A DNA stretch of 38,176 bases from CALACW01 sp002431305. Lineage in GTDB: Bacteria > Bacillota > Clostridia > Oscillospirales > Acutalibacteraceae. A program made the position numbers and the translations under genes. Location: assembly GCA_937890355.1 (NCBI GenBank), contig CALACW010000130.1:1-38176 (forward strand). Reading direction: 5' to 3'. Below the pieces are notes generated by a model, which saw only the letters and a program-made list of their open reading frames with translations, was not told the origin of the DNA and made no database searches. Within the stretch, counting starts at the first letter, position 1. Every line of letters begins with the position of its first letter. Below, one piece after another: positions 25,226 through 32,721 of the stretch.

Positions 25226-26083
25226 ATGGCACCAAAGAACAGAGGTCTCGGCAGGGGACTTGACGCGCTTCTTTTTGACAATTCGCTCGACGGCGAGGAG
25301 TCCGCGTCGGTAAGCACTCTTTCGATAGGCGAAATAGAGCCTAACAGAGAACAGCCGAGACAGAACTTCGACGAGGAGGCTCTTAACGAACTCGCTTCGA
25401 GTATTGCAGAACACGGCATTTTACAGCCTCTTATCGTCCGACCCACGCCCGACGGGGGGTATCAGCTTGTTGCGGGTGAACGCCGTTGGAGAGCGGCGAG
25501 AATCGCGGGGCTTACGGAGGTTCCCGTTATCGTAAAAACGCTTACTGACTCCGAGGTTTCGGTTATAGCCCTTATCGAAAATCTCCAGAGGGAAAATCTC
25601 AATCCCATGGAGGAAGCGGAGGGTATACAGAAGCTTATAGACGAGTTTGATTTTACACAGGAGCAGGCGGCGCAGAAGCTTGGCAAATCACGCTCCGCGC
25701 TTACCAATACGTTGAGACTTATGTCCCTGCCCGAAAAGGTCAGGGATCTTGTAAGCGACGATTTTCTGTCGCAGGGTCACGCGAGGGCATTGCTCGGAAT
25801 CAGTGATAAGTCAAAAATATGCGACGCGGCTGATACCGTTATTTCAAAACATCTTTCGGTACGAGAGACGGAAAAGCTCGTAAAGAGCATTAACTCGCAG
25901 TCGGTTCCGGGAAGCACGAGAATTCATAAGAGAGACCCGTTTTTCAGTGAGGTCGAGCTGTCGATTTCGTCGTCCTCGGGCAGAAAAGTCAGCGTTAAAG
26001 AGAGCAAAAAGGGCGGAAAAATCGAAATAGAGTTTTTCGACAAAGAGGATTTGCAGAAAATAGCCAATCTGTTTGAGGATTGA
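25226..26083 (+). CDS. parB: ParB/Spo0J-type chromosome partition protein
   Basis: 285 residues, ATG 25226 after CAGGAGAG. ParB binds parS sites, spreads as a CTP-dependent clamp and loads condensin. Domains: N-terminal RGLGRGLDALL (about 5-15), which in the family stimulates ParA; CTPase domain with QPLIVRP and the GERRWRA motif (about 84-90); the ENLQRENLNPMEEA box (about 117-130); a helix-turn-helix QEQAAQKLGKSRSALTNTLR (about 144-163); and a C-terminal dimerisation region. Unlike the usual rsmG-parA-parB arrangement, it sits between glgD and serS with no parA in the window. A second ParB-family member or Noc-like role is possible, but the ParA-stimulating N-terminus argues for a true ParB. 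Confidence 0.92.
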   Translation: MAPKNRGLGRGLDALLFDNSLDGEESASVSTLSIGEIEPNREQPRQNFDEEALNELASSIAEHGILQPLIVRPTPDGGYQLVAGERRWRAARIAGLTEVPVIVKTLTDSEVSVIALIENLQRENLNPMEEAEGIQKLIDEFDFTQEQAAQKLGKSRSALTNTLRLMSLPEKVRDLVSDDFLSQGHARALLGISDKSKICDAADTVISKHLSVRETEKLVKSINSQSVPGSTRIHKRDPFFSEVELSISSSSGRKVSVKESKKGGKIEIEFFDKEDLQKIANLFED

Positions 26084-26107
26084 TTTGAAAAGGAGTATAT
26101 ATTAAAA

Positions 26108-27397
26108 ATGCTTGATATTAAATTTTTGAGGGAAAATCCCGATATTGTAAAGGATAATATCAAAAAGAAGTTCCAGGATAACAAGCTCCCAATGGTCGAC
26201 GAGGTAATCGCTCTCGATAAGGAATACAGAGCCAATAAAATGAAAGCCGACGAATTCAGAGCTTCGAAAAACAAGGCTTCAAAGCTTATCGGCGCACTTA
26301 TGGCGCAGGGTAAAAAGGAAGAAGCCGAAAAGGCGAAGGCGCAGGTTGCCGAGGATACAAAGGGACTTGCGGAGTGTGAACGTCTTGAGAGCGAACTGAG
26401 CGCGAAAATCAGAAAAATAATGCTCGTTATCCCCAACATTATCGACGAGAGCGTACCTATCGGAAGGGACGACAGCGAGAACGTAGAGGTTGAGCGTTTC
26501 GGCGAGCCCGTCGTTCCCGATTTTGAAATTCCGTATCACACCGATATAATGGAGCGTTTTGACGGAATCGACCTTGACTCCGCAAGAAGAGTCGCAGGCA
26601 ACGGATTCTATTACCTTATGGGCGACATCGCGAGAATTCACTCGTCGGTTATCGCTTATGCGCGCGATTTTATGATAAACAGAGGCTTTACGTATGTTGT
26701 TCCCCCGTTCATGATTCGTTCCGACGTAGTTACCGGAGTTATGAGCTTTGCCGAAATGGAAGCCATGATGTACAAAATTGAGGGCGAGGATCTCTATCTT
26801 ATCGGTACGAGCGAACACTCCATGATAGGCAAATTCATAGATCAGATAATCCCCGAGCAGGAACTCCCCAAAACCCTGACGAGCTATTCGCCCTGTTTCA
26901 GAAAGGAAAAGGGGGCGCACGGTATCGAGGAGAGAGGCGTTTACAGAATTCATCAGTTTGAAAAGCAGGAAATGATAGTCGTCTGCAAGCCCGAGGAGAG
27001 CAAAATGTGGTACGACAAACTCTGGAAGAATACCGTTGATTTGTTCCGCTCGCTCGATATCCCCGTCAGAACTCTCGAATGCTGTTCGGGCGACCTTGCC
27101 GATTTAAAGGTTAAATCCGTCGATGTTGAGGCGTGGTCACCGAGACAGAAAAAGTATTTCGAGGTCGGTTCATGTTCGAATCTCGGCGACGCGCAGGCGA
27201 GAAGACTCGGTATCAGAGTCAAGGGTGAGGACGGCAAAAAGTATCTTGCCCATACGCTTAACAATACGGTCGTCGCGCCCCCGAGAATGCTTATCGCGTT
27301 CTTGGAGAACAATTTGAACGCCGACGGCAGTGTAAACATCCCCGAGGCATTGAGACCTTATATGGGCGGAACGGAGAAAATAGTTCCTAAGAAATAA
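26108..27397 (+). CDS. serS: Seryl-tRNA synthetase
   Basis: 429 residues, ATG 26108, AAAGGAG at 26088-26094. It charges tRNA-Ser (and tRNA-Sec). The N-terminal ~105 residues form the long antiparallel coiled-coil tRNA-binding arm (LDIKFLRENPDIVKDNIKKK start). The class II core has motif 2 in PCFRKEKGAHGIEERGVYRI (about 259-278), and EVGSCSNLGDAQARRLGIR (about 352-370). Motif 3 reads HTLNNTVVAPPRMLIAFLEN (about 379-398): the TLN, Arg and LEN anchors are kept, but the usual NGS is NNT, a variant common in clostridial SerRS (from memory). It is the last gene of the glg-parB-serS run before a terminator. Confidence 0.96.
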   Translation: MLDIKFLRENPDIVKDNIKKKFQDNKLPMVDEVIALDKEYRANKMKADEFRASKNKASKLIGALMAQGKKEEAEKAKAQVAEDTKGLAECERLESELSAKIRKIMLVIPNIIDESVPIGRDDSENVEVERFGEPVVPDFEIPYHTDIMERFDGIDLDSARRVAGNGFYYLMGDIARIHSSVIAYARDFMINRGFTYVVPPFMIRSDVVTGVMSFAEMEAMMYKIEGEDLYLIGTSEHSMIGKFIDQIIPEQELPKTLTSYSPCFRKEKGAHGIEERGVYRIHQFEKQEMIVVCKPEESKMWYDKLWKNTVDLFRSLDIPVRTLECCSGDLADLKVKSVDVEAWSPRQKKYFEVGSCSNLGDAQARRLGIRVKGEDGKKYLAHTLNNTVVAPPRMLIAFLENNLNADGSVNIPEALRPYMGGTEKIVPKK

Positions 27398-27403
27398 TGT
27401 GAC

Positions 27404-27435
27404 GGACTGTCGCATTCGGCGGCAGTCCTTTTTTT
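27404..27435 (+). terminator. Terminator after serS
   Basis: GGACTGTCG (27404-27412) pairs with CGGCAGTCC (27420-27428) with one G-U, followed by T7. A degenerate repeat copy begins directly after the T-run. Confidence 0.85.
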
Positions 27436-27581
27436 AATCTTAAATATGAATTTACCGTTGAAAAGACTGCGGATTTTGTATTGCTGACGCAAATTTGTTA
27501 TTGATAAAACCGCAAGTCTCATGCGGGAAGATGATATCTTCCCCTACAAAAAATGTCTGTGTTTTATGATAATAAATTTGT
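27436..27581 (-). mobile_element. Degenerate MITE-like repeat, copy D1 (inverted, outer end missing)
   Basis: Read on the minus strand this matches the left and central two thirds of copy A: ATTGCTGACGC (reverse of the A centre), CCGCAAGTCTCATGCGGGAAG (27510-27530), the 19-bp palindrome in variant form and a CCCCTACA end with a decayed ATAAATTTGTT terminus near 27571-27581. The other end is lost at the serS terminator. Inner parts are clearly alignable, but many substitutions mark it as old. Confidence 0.75.
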
Positions 27582-27597
27582 TCGCCGATTGCGTTAT

Positions 27598-27740
27598 TGC
27601 ACAAATTTATTTGTCGGAATTTAACAAAATATGTAGGGGAAGACATTGTCTTCCCGAGGTAAAGGCAGAGATTTTTAAATATGATTTTACCGGCGGAAAC
27701 GCGCGGATTTCGTATTGTTTACGCATTGATATTATCGTAA
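27598..27740 (-). mobile_element. Degenerate MITE-like repeat, copy D2 (inverted, outer end missing)
   Basis: The segment contains TATGTAGGGGAAGACATTG (27630-27648), then GGTAAAGGCAGA, ATGATTTTACC and GGAAACGCG, which follow the reverse complement of the right half of copy A up to about 27737, where similarity fades. It lies in tandem with D1, 16 nt apart. Confidence 0.7.
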
Positions 27741-27883
27741 ATTTCGGGCTGTAAAAAAAGTCCGTTCCCTGAAAATATTAATTCATAAAATTATATCATT
27801 AGAACTAATGAGACGCATTTTTCGCCGTTGAATCTTACAACGTCCGACATGTTTTTATATATGTGTTTGGATATTATGTTGAG
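27741..27883. other. AT-rich spacer before the glnA promoter
   Basis: The stretch holds a possible degenerate tail of the repeat and no open frame with a ribosome binding site. I see nothing else assignable. Confidence 0.4.
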
Positions 27884-27912
27884 TTGACAACGACGGCGTA
27901 TTGTGATAAAAT
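27884..27912 (+). promoter_or_regulatory. Promoter and ~130-nt leader of glnA
   Basis: TTGACA (27884-27889), 17-nt spacer, TAAAAT (27907-27912). Predicted transcription starts near 27919, leaving about 130 nt before the glnA ATG at 28050. The leader contains hairpins (GGTA/TACC at 27970-27980; palindrome TCCGTACGGA at 27994-28003), so it is a candidate target for the ANTAR protein encoded downstream. The canonical twin-hexaloop pattern was not identified by eye. Confidence 0.6.
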
Positions 27913-28049
27913 AATAAAAGATAATGAGCAACGGCGTTCATTCGTATACGGGATTACGGAGTACAAGGCGGTATTTTACCACGGTGTATTCTGTCCGTAC
28001 GGATGGGCGCATTATTTTTATTACCGATTACGGCGAAAGCAGGCGTATC

Positions 28050-29258
28050 ATGAGTTACACAAAAGAAGAAGTAATCCAGTATGTCGAAGAAGAGGACGTT
28101 AAGTTCATCCGTCTTGCGTTCTGCGATATATACGGCAGACAGAAGAATATTTCGGTTCTGCCCACGCAGCTCGAAAAAGTTTTTAAATACGGAAAGGGTA
28201 TCGACGCTTCGGCTATCGACGGATTTTCGGGCGCGGTTCATTCCGATTTGTTCCTGCATCCCGACCCGTCGACTATCGCTGTTCTTCCGTGGAGACCCGA
28301 ACACGGCAAGGTCGTGCGCATGTTCTGCGATATAAGATATCCCGACGGTACGCCGTTTGAGGGTGATATGAGAGCGCTTTTGAAAAATGCGGTTGCAGAT
28401 GCGGAAAAAAAAGGATTTTATTTTAATTTCGGCTCAGAGCTTGAATTCTATCTTTTCAAACGAAATGACGACGGCGAACCGACCTCGGTTCCTTACGACA
28501 ATGCGGGTTATATGGACATCGCTCCCGACGACAAGGGCGAGAACATACGCCGTGAAATCTGCCTTACGCTTGAACGAATGGGTATTTATCCCGAGAGCTC
28601 GCATCACGAGGAGGGACCCGGTCAGAACGAAATCGACTTCATACATTCCGACCCGCTTACCGCCGCGGACAACGCCGTAACGTTTAAAACGGTCGTAAAT
28701 ACGGTGACTGCGGTCAACGGTCTGTGCGCCGATTTTTCGCCGAGACCTATTGCCGACAAGCCCGGAAACGGTTTTCATATCAATATATCATTAAATTCGG
28801 ATAACGACAAATACATGCCCCGCTTTATTTCGGGAATTATGAATAAAATAAAGGAAATGACTCTGTTCTTAAATCCCGACAGGCGTTCATATGAGCGTTT
28901 CGGAACGAATAAGGCTCCCAAATACATCACATGGTCGCGTGAGAACCGCTCCCAGCTTATAAGAATTCCCGCATACGTAAGCGAGGACAGCAGGAGAGCC
29001 GAGCTTCGTTCGCCTGACCCGCTGAGCAATCCGTATCTTGCGTTTGCTCTTATAATTTACGCGTGTCTCGAGAGTACGGAATCCGACCTGGAACCCGTCG
29101 AGGCGGTTGACGTTAATTCAGCTGACATGTCCGGTTTCGACACGCTCCCGCTGTCGTTTGACGAGGCGGTGAAATACGCGGTCGAAAGCGAGTTTATAAA
29201 AAGATATGTTCCGCAGTCGGTTATAAATAACTATAGCAAAAGAGAGTCGAACCCATAA
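28050..29258 (+). CDS. glnA: Glutamine synthetase type I
   Basis: 402 residues from ATG 28050, chosen because MSYTKEEVIQYVEEEDVKF aligns with GSI N-termini; a weak GCAGG lies upstream. The frame is open back to ATG 27924 (42 more codons), but that ATG is almost at the predicted transcript start and has no ribosome binding site. Landmarks: ASAIDGFSG (about residues 52-60), metal-ligand FGSELEFYLF (about 129-138), GQNEIDF (about 191-197), GNGFHINIS (about 240-248), RIPAYV with flanking active-site Arg and AELRSPDPLSNPYLAFA (about 314-330). It makes glutamine from glutamate, ammonia and ATP. It is about 40 residues shorter than typical ~440-residue GSI, mainly near the C-terminus. ANTAR and gdhA genes follow. 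Confidence 0.93.
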   Translation: MSYTKEEVIQYVEEEDVKFIRLAFCDIYGRQKNISVLPTQLEKVFKYGKGIDASAIDGFSGAVHSDLFLHPDPSTIAVLPWRPEHGKVVRMFCDIRYPDGTPFEGDMRALLKNAVADAEKKGFYFNFGSELEFYLFKRNDDGEPTSVPYDNAGYMDIAPDDKGENIRREICLTLERMGIYPESSHHEEGPGQNEIDFIHSDPLTAADNAVTFKTVVNTVTAVNGLCADFSPRPIADKPGNGFHINISLNSDNDKYMPRFISGIMNKIKEMTLFLNPDRRSYERFGTNKAPKYITWSRENRSQLIRIPAYVSEDSRRAELRSPDPLSNPYLAFALIIYACLESTESDLEPVEAVDVNSADMSGFDTLPLSFDEAVKYAVESEFIKRYVPQSVINNYSKRESNP

Positions 29259-29394
29259 GGTTTATATTCACCCTCTTTCCGCTTCGCCTGCGTTAAAGAA
29301 ACTTGAAAGCCGTTAGGTTTTCGGCGTTCCTTTGCCTTGCCGAAACGAAAATATAATTTAAAAATCAAAATAAATTCGGAGGTGAACGGCGCGG

Positions 29395-29976
29395 ATGGAA
29401 ATGCAGACGGTTTACAGCGTTCTTACCGTATCGGCGAACGAAAAATTCAATATTTCCCTGCGCGCTCTCCTTAATGAGTCGAAGTTCAGCCCTGTCAAAA
29501 CAGTGTCGAGCATATCCTCTGCAAGGCGCGAACTGCTGTCGCGAAGCTACGACCTTATTATGATAAATTCGCCTCTCCCCGACGGAAACGGCATAGACCT
29601 CGCGGTTGATATCTGCTCACAGAGCTCGTCGGGCGTTATGATGTTTATAAAAAATGAGAGGTTCGACGATGTGAGCGGAGTTCTGACTGAGTACGGCGTT
29701 TTGACCGTTCCCGTCCCGACTTCGGTTTCGATTATAAATCAGTCGTTACGGCTTTTGTGTTCGACGAGAGAGAGAATGAAAAAAGTTGAGCAGAAAACCG
29801 CAAAATTAGAGGAAAAAATGGAGGAAATACGAATCGTAAACCGCGCAAAATGGGCGTTGATTGACCGTTATCAAATGAACGAAGCGACAGCGCAGAGGTT
29901 TATAGAAAAAACGGCGATGGACGAGTGTATAACAAAACGAGCTGTTTCCGAGCGTATCATTTCCGCGGTCAAATGA
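29395..29976 (+). CDS. ANTAR-domain RNA-binding antiterminator with degenerate receiver
   Basis: 193 residues, ATG 29395, 9 nt after GGAGGTGA. Residues about 1-125 resemble a receiver domain, but the phospho-acceptor position in LIMINSPLPDG is Asn, the N-terminal acidic pair is replaced (TVSANEKF) and the switch Lys is Val (VPVPTS). It is therefore a pseudo-receiver that cannot be phosphorylated conventionally. A coiled coil (about 126-145) leads to the ANTAR domain (VNRAKWALIDRYQMNEATAQ, about 146-165, ending AVSERII). ANTAR proteins bind twin hairpins in leader RNAs to prevent termination; in Clostridia they are linked to nitrogen genes. Its position between glnA and gdhA implies control of this cluster by an unknown, possibly protein-protein or ligand, input. 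Confidence 0.9.
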   Translation: MEMQTVYSVLTVSANEKFNISLRALLNESKFSPVKTVSSISSARRELLSRSYDLIMINSPLPDGNGIDLAVDICSQSSSGVMMFIKNERFDDVSGVLTEYGVLTVPVPTSVSIINQSLRLLCSTRERMKKVEQKTAKLEEKMEEIRIVNRAKWALIDRYQMNEATAQRFIEKTAMDECITKRAVSERIISAVK

Positions 29977-29988
29977 ATAAAATGAATG

Positions 29989-30019
29989 AAAAAAGGCGTT
30001 TTAATGTCCGCCTGATTCA
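29989..30019 (+). terminator. Hairpin between ANTAR gene and gdhA
   Basis: AGGCG pairs with CGCCT around an about 10-nt loop (29993-30012), extended by ATGAAT/ATTCAT arms. No strong T-run follows, so it could be an attenuator or processing site in the gdhA leader as well as a terminator. Confidence 0.4.
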
Positions 30020-30068
30020 TATATAAATTGCTAATACTTTTATTTTCAATATTCGGAGGTACACACTG

Positions 30069-31412
30069 ATGTCAAAGACAGGTTACACAAACAGAATTTT
30101 AAACGAGCTCGACGTAAGATACGCCGATCAGCCCGAATTTTTACAGACGGTACACGAGGTTCTCAATTCCATAAGACCCGTTATCGAGAGCGACGAGGAA
30201 AGGTATGAACGCGACGCTATTCTCGAAAGACTTACCGAGCCCGACAGGCAGATTTTCTTTAAAGTTCCGTGGGTTGACGACAACGGTCAGGCGCATGTAA
30301 ACAGAGGCTACCGCGTTCAGTTCAACAATGCCATAGGACCCTACAAGGGCGGTCTGCGTTTCCATCCGTCGGTAAATATCAGTATTATTAAATTCTTAGG
30401 ATTCGAACAGATATTTAAAAATTCGCTCACCGGTCTTCCCATCGGCGGAGGCAAGGGCGGTTCGGATTTTGACCCCAAGGGTAAGTCCGACAGAGAGATC
30501 ATGGCGTTCTGCCAGAGCTTTATGACTGAGCTTTACAGACATATCGGCGCGGACGCGGACGTTCCCGCCGGCGATATCGGAGTCGGAGGCAGAGAGATAG
30601 GCTACCTTTACGGTCAGTATAAGCGGATCAGAAAGCTCAACGAGGGCGTTCTGACGGGCAAGGGTCTTTCCTACGGCGGTTCTCTTGCGAGAACGGAAGC
30701 GACCGGCTACGGACTTCTTTATCTTACGGAGGAAATGCTTAAATGCAACGGACTGGACATTTCCGGTAAAACCGTATGTGTTTCGGGCGCGGGTAACGTT
30801 GCTATTTACGCTATCGAAAAGGCTTTACAGCTCGGCGCTAAGCCCGTAACGTGCAGTGATTCAACCGGCTGGGTATACGACCCCGATGGAATTGACATCA
30901 AGGCTCTTAAAAAGATTAAGGAAGTCGAAAGAAAGAGACTTACCGAGTATAAAAAGTACCGTCCCAATTCGGAATATCACGAGGGCAGAGGAGTATGGAG
31001 CGTTAAGTGCGACGTGGCTCTGCCGTGCGCCACGCAGAACGAACTTAATATTGACGACGCGAAAATGCTTAAAGAAAACGGCTGTTTCGCAGTCGCGGAG
31101 GGCGCGAACATGCCCGTAACCGCAGAGGCAACCGAGTATCTTCAGAAAAACGGTATTCTCGTAGCGCCCGCAAAAGCCGCTAACGCCGGCGGAGTTGCAG
31201 TATCGGCTCTTGAGATGTCGCAGAACAGCGAGAGACTTACATGGACGTTCGAAAATGTTGACAGCAAGTTGAAGCACATTATGGTTACGATATTCCACAA
31301 CATGGACGACGCAGCTAAGAAATACGGATTCGACAACGATTACGTAAAGGGCGCGAATATCGCCGGATTTGAAAAGGTTCTCGACGCTATGTCGGCTCAG
31401 GGAATCTGCTGA
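30069..31412 (+). CDS. gdhA: NADP-specific glutamate dehydrogenase
   Basis: 447 residues, ATG 30069, CGGAGG at 30054-30059. It catalyses reductive amination of 2-oxoglutarate with ammonia. Length is that of the hexameric ~450-residue type I GDH. Motifs: GGLRFHPSVN (about 94-103), active-site Lys129 within LPIGGGKGGSDFDPKG, DVPAGDIGVGGREIG (about 165-179) and the Rossmann motif SGAGNVAIYAIEK (about 240-252). A Ser/Thr/Asp-bearing beta-B end (CSDSTGW) is typical of NADP preference. With glnA and the ANTAR regulator it forms an ammonia-assimilation cluster. A terminator follows. Confidence 0.96.
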   Translation: MSKTGYTNRILNELDVRYADQPEFLQTVHEVLNSIRPVIESDEERYERDAILERLTEPDRQIFFKVPWVDDNGQAHVNRGYRVQFNNAIGPYKGGLRFHPSVNISIIKFLGFEQIFKNSLTGLPIGGGKGGSDFDPKGKSDREIMAFCQSFMTELYRHIGADADVPAGDIGVGGREIGYLYGQYKRIRKLNEGVLTGKGLSYGGSLARTEATGYGLLYLTEEMLKCNGLDISGKTVCVSGAGNVAIYAIEKALQLGAKPVTCSDSTGWVYDPDGIDIKALKKIKEVERKRLTEYKKYRPNSEYHEGRGVWSVKCDVALPCATQNELNIDDAKMLKENGCFAVAEGANMPVTAEATEYLQKNGILVAPAKAANAGGVAVSALEMSQNSERLTWTFENVDSKLKHIMVTIFHNMDDAAKKYGFDNDYVKGANIAGFEKVLDAMSAQGIC

Positions 31413-31440
31413 TTTGTCGGATAAATTTATTTAAATACAT

Positions 31441-31479
31441 AATCCGTAACCCGTGAAATTGCGGGCTGCGGATTTTTTT
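31441..31479. terminator. Terminator after gdhA
   Basis: AATCCG plus ACCCG pair with CGGG plus CGGATT (31441-31473, with a small internal loop), followed by T7 and then A7. Potentially bidirectional, though the convergent gene ends 66 nt away. Confidence 0.8.
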
Positions 31480-31545
31480 ATAAAAAAATACAGGCGGTTT
31501 TTTAATTATCCGCCCGTACTCTGTTTGCTGATGTAACTGTTATAT

Positions 31546-32715
31546 TTATTCCGCTGTTGTAACGGTTTCTTTTTCGCTGTTGTTTTCGTCCGGTTCTGTA
31601 ACACTGTCGGACGGTTCTCCGGCAGTTTCGTTCTGTGCCGGAACGTCGCTTACTATGCCCATGAATGTTCCGCATTTCGGACAGAACATCATATCCTCGG
31701 GAACGGTTGTACCGCAGTCTTCGCACACACGTACCGTTTTTGCGGATTTTTTAAGCATGTTTTCCGCAACGGTTGTATCGACATCGGGAGCCGAACTGCC
31801 GGTGTACGACGAACCTTCCGCCGCTACGATAACCGCGGAGTCAAGCGCGGAAGCGGTGGACGAATCAAAGAACGACTTGTAGTCCCCGGCTTTGTCCGCC
31901 TTAGCGTAAAGGTGCTTTTTCTCAGCCAAATCCGCCGCTGTATTTACCGTAACCTCGGGCATCGTTGTCTCCGTAAACGGAACGTAATCTTTTCTGGCTC
32001 CTCCGTTTTTGCGCATACGTTTTCTGTTCCTGCGCGAAGATGACGAACGTCTGTCTGACGACATTACAATAACGACAATGCTTACGATAAGAAGCATAAC
32101 GCCGACGGCGATTATTACCCACGCCATAATCGTCTTGCTCGAAACGGTCGATTTGTCGCTGACGGTGCCGGGTGTGTCCGAAGTTTTGTTGTTGTTGATG
32201 TTCGGTGAATTCTGCTGATACATGCTCACTACCGGGACTGTCTGTGTAAATGACGAATTCTCGGTTACCTGAGGGATTGTAATTCCTCCGATATTCGGAG
32301 CAGTTGTGTTATTGTTATGATTGTTGTTATTATTTCTGATACCGCTGGGAATCGTAAACGAAGGAGCCGCCGTCGTACTTTCCTCGCGTTTTGTCGTCCG
32401 CTCTTTTGTCGTGGTTTCCCTCTTAGTCGTCGTCTCTTTTTTAGTCGTAGTCTCTGCGTTGGGGTCGGTCGTGGGCGTCATACGGTTAATAAGATTCTGT
32501 ATCGCCTCGTTGATTTTTTCCTGATCGAGCGGTTCGTTCAGAAAATTCGAGAACTCGTCCATGAAATCGTCGACGGATATGTCGGGGTATTTTTCGTGCA
32601 GAGCCTCCGCCGCTTTTTTGTACGTATCATAGAATAAATCGTACGCAAACGCGGTAACGCTCAGTGATATGCACATGAAGAGCGCAAGAATCACGGAAAT
32701 AATTTTTTTCTTCAT
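31546..32715 (-). CDS. Single-pass surface protein with Thr-rich stalk and cytoplasmic zinc ribbon
   Basis: 389 residues; AGAGGTTGA precedes ATG 32715. Signal peptide at 1-24 (cleavage near AFA-YD); a small helical domain (about 25-85); a Thr/Lys repeat region with ETTTKK and RETTTKE units (about 86-120); Asn-rich and Pro/Thr spacers; a membrane helix AWVIIAVGVMLLIVSIVVIV (about 197-216); a strongly basic stop-transfer stretch. The cytoplasmic part ends in a zinc ribbon, CEDCGTTVPEDMMFCPKCG (about 331-350). I do not recognise a family for the whole protein. Coupled to the preceding gene with the same plan; together they may form an envelope signalling or assembly pair. Function unknown. Confidence 0.75.
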   Translation of the reverse strand: MKKKIISVILALFMCISLSVTAFAYDLFYDTYKKAAEALHEKYPDISVDDFMDEFSNFLNEPLDQEKINEAIQNLINRMTPTTDPNAETTTKKETTTKRETTTKERTTKREESTTAAPSFTIPSGIRNNNNNHNNNTTAPNIGGITIPQVTENSSFTQTVPVVSMYQQNSPNINNNKTSDTPGTVSDKSTVSSKTIMAWVIIAVGVMLLIVSIVVIVMSSDRRSSSSRRNRKRMRKNGGARKDYVPFTETTMPEVTVNTAADLAEKKHLYAKADKAGDYKSFFDSSTASALDSAVIVAAEGSSYTGSSAPDVDTTVAENMLKKSAKTVRVCEDCGTTVPEDMMFCPKCGTFMGIVSDVPAQNETAGEPSDSVTEPDENNSEKETVTTAE

Positions 32716-32721
32716 AAAATA

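Noticed and set aside
26279..26953. 224-codon minus-strand open frame
   Set aside because: Antisense shadow of serS.
29309..29341. Mutually exclusive hairpins GCCG/CGGC versus CGGC/GCCG between glnA and the ANTAR gene
   Set aside because: Four-base stems with large loops are too weak to claim an attenuator; noted only as a place to look for ANTAR hexaloops.
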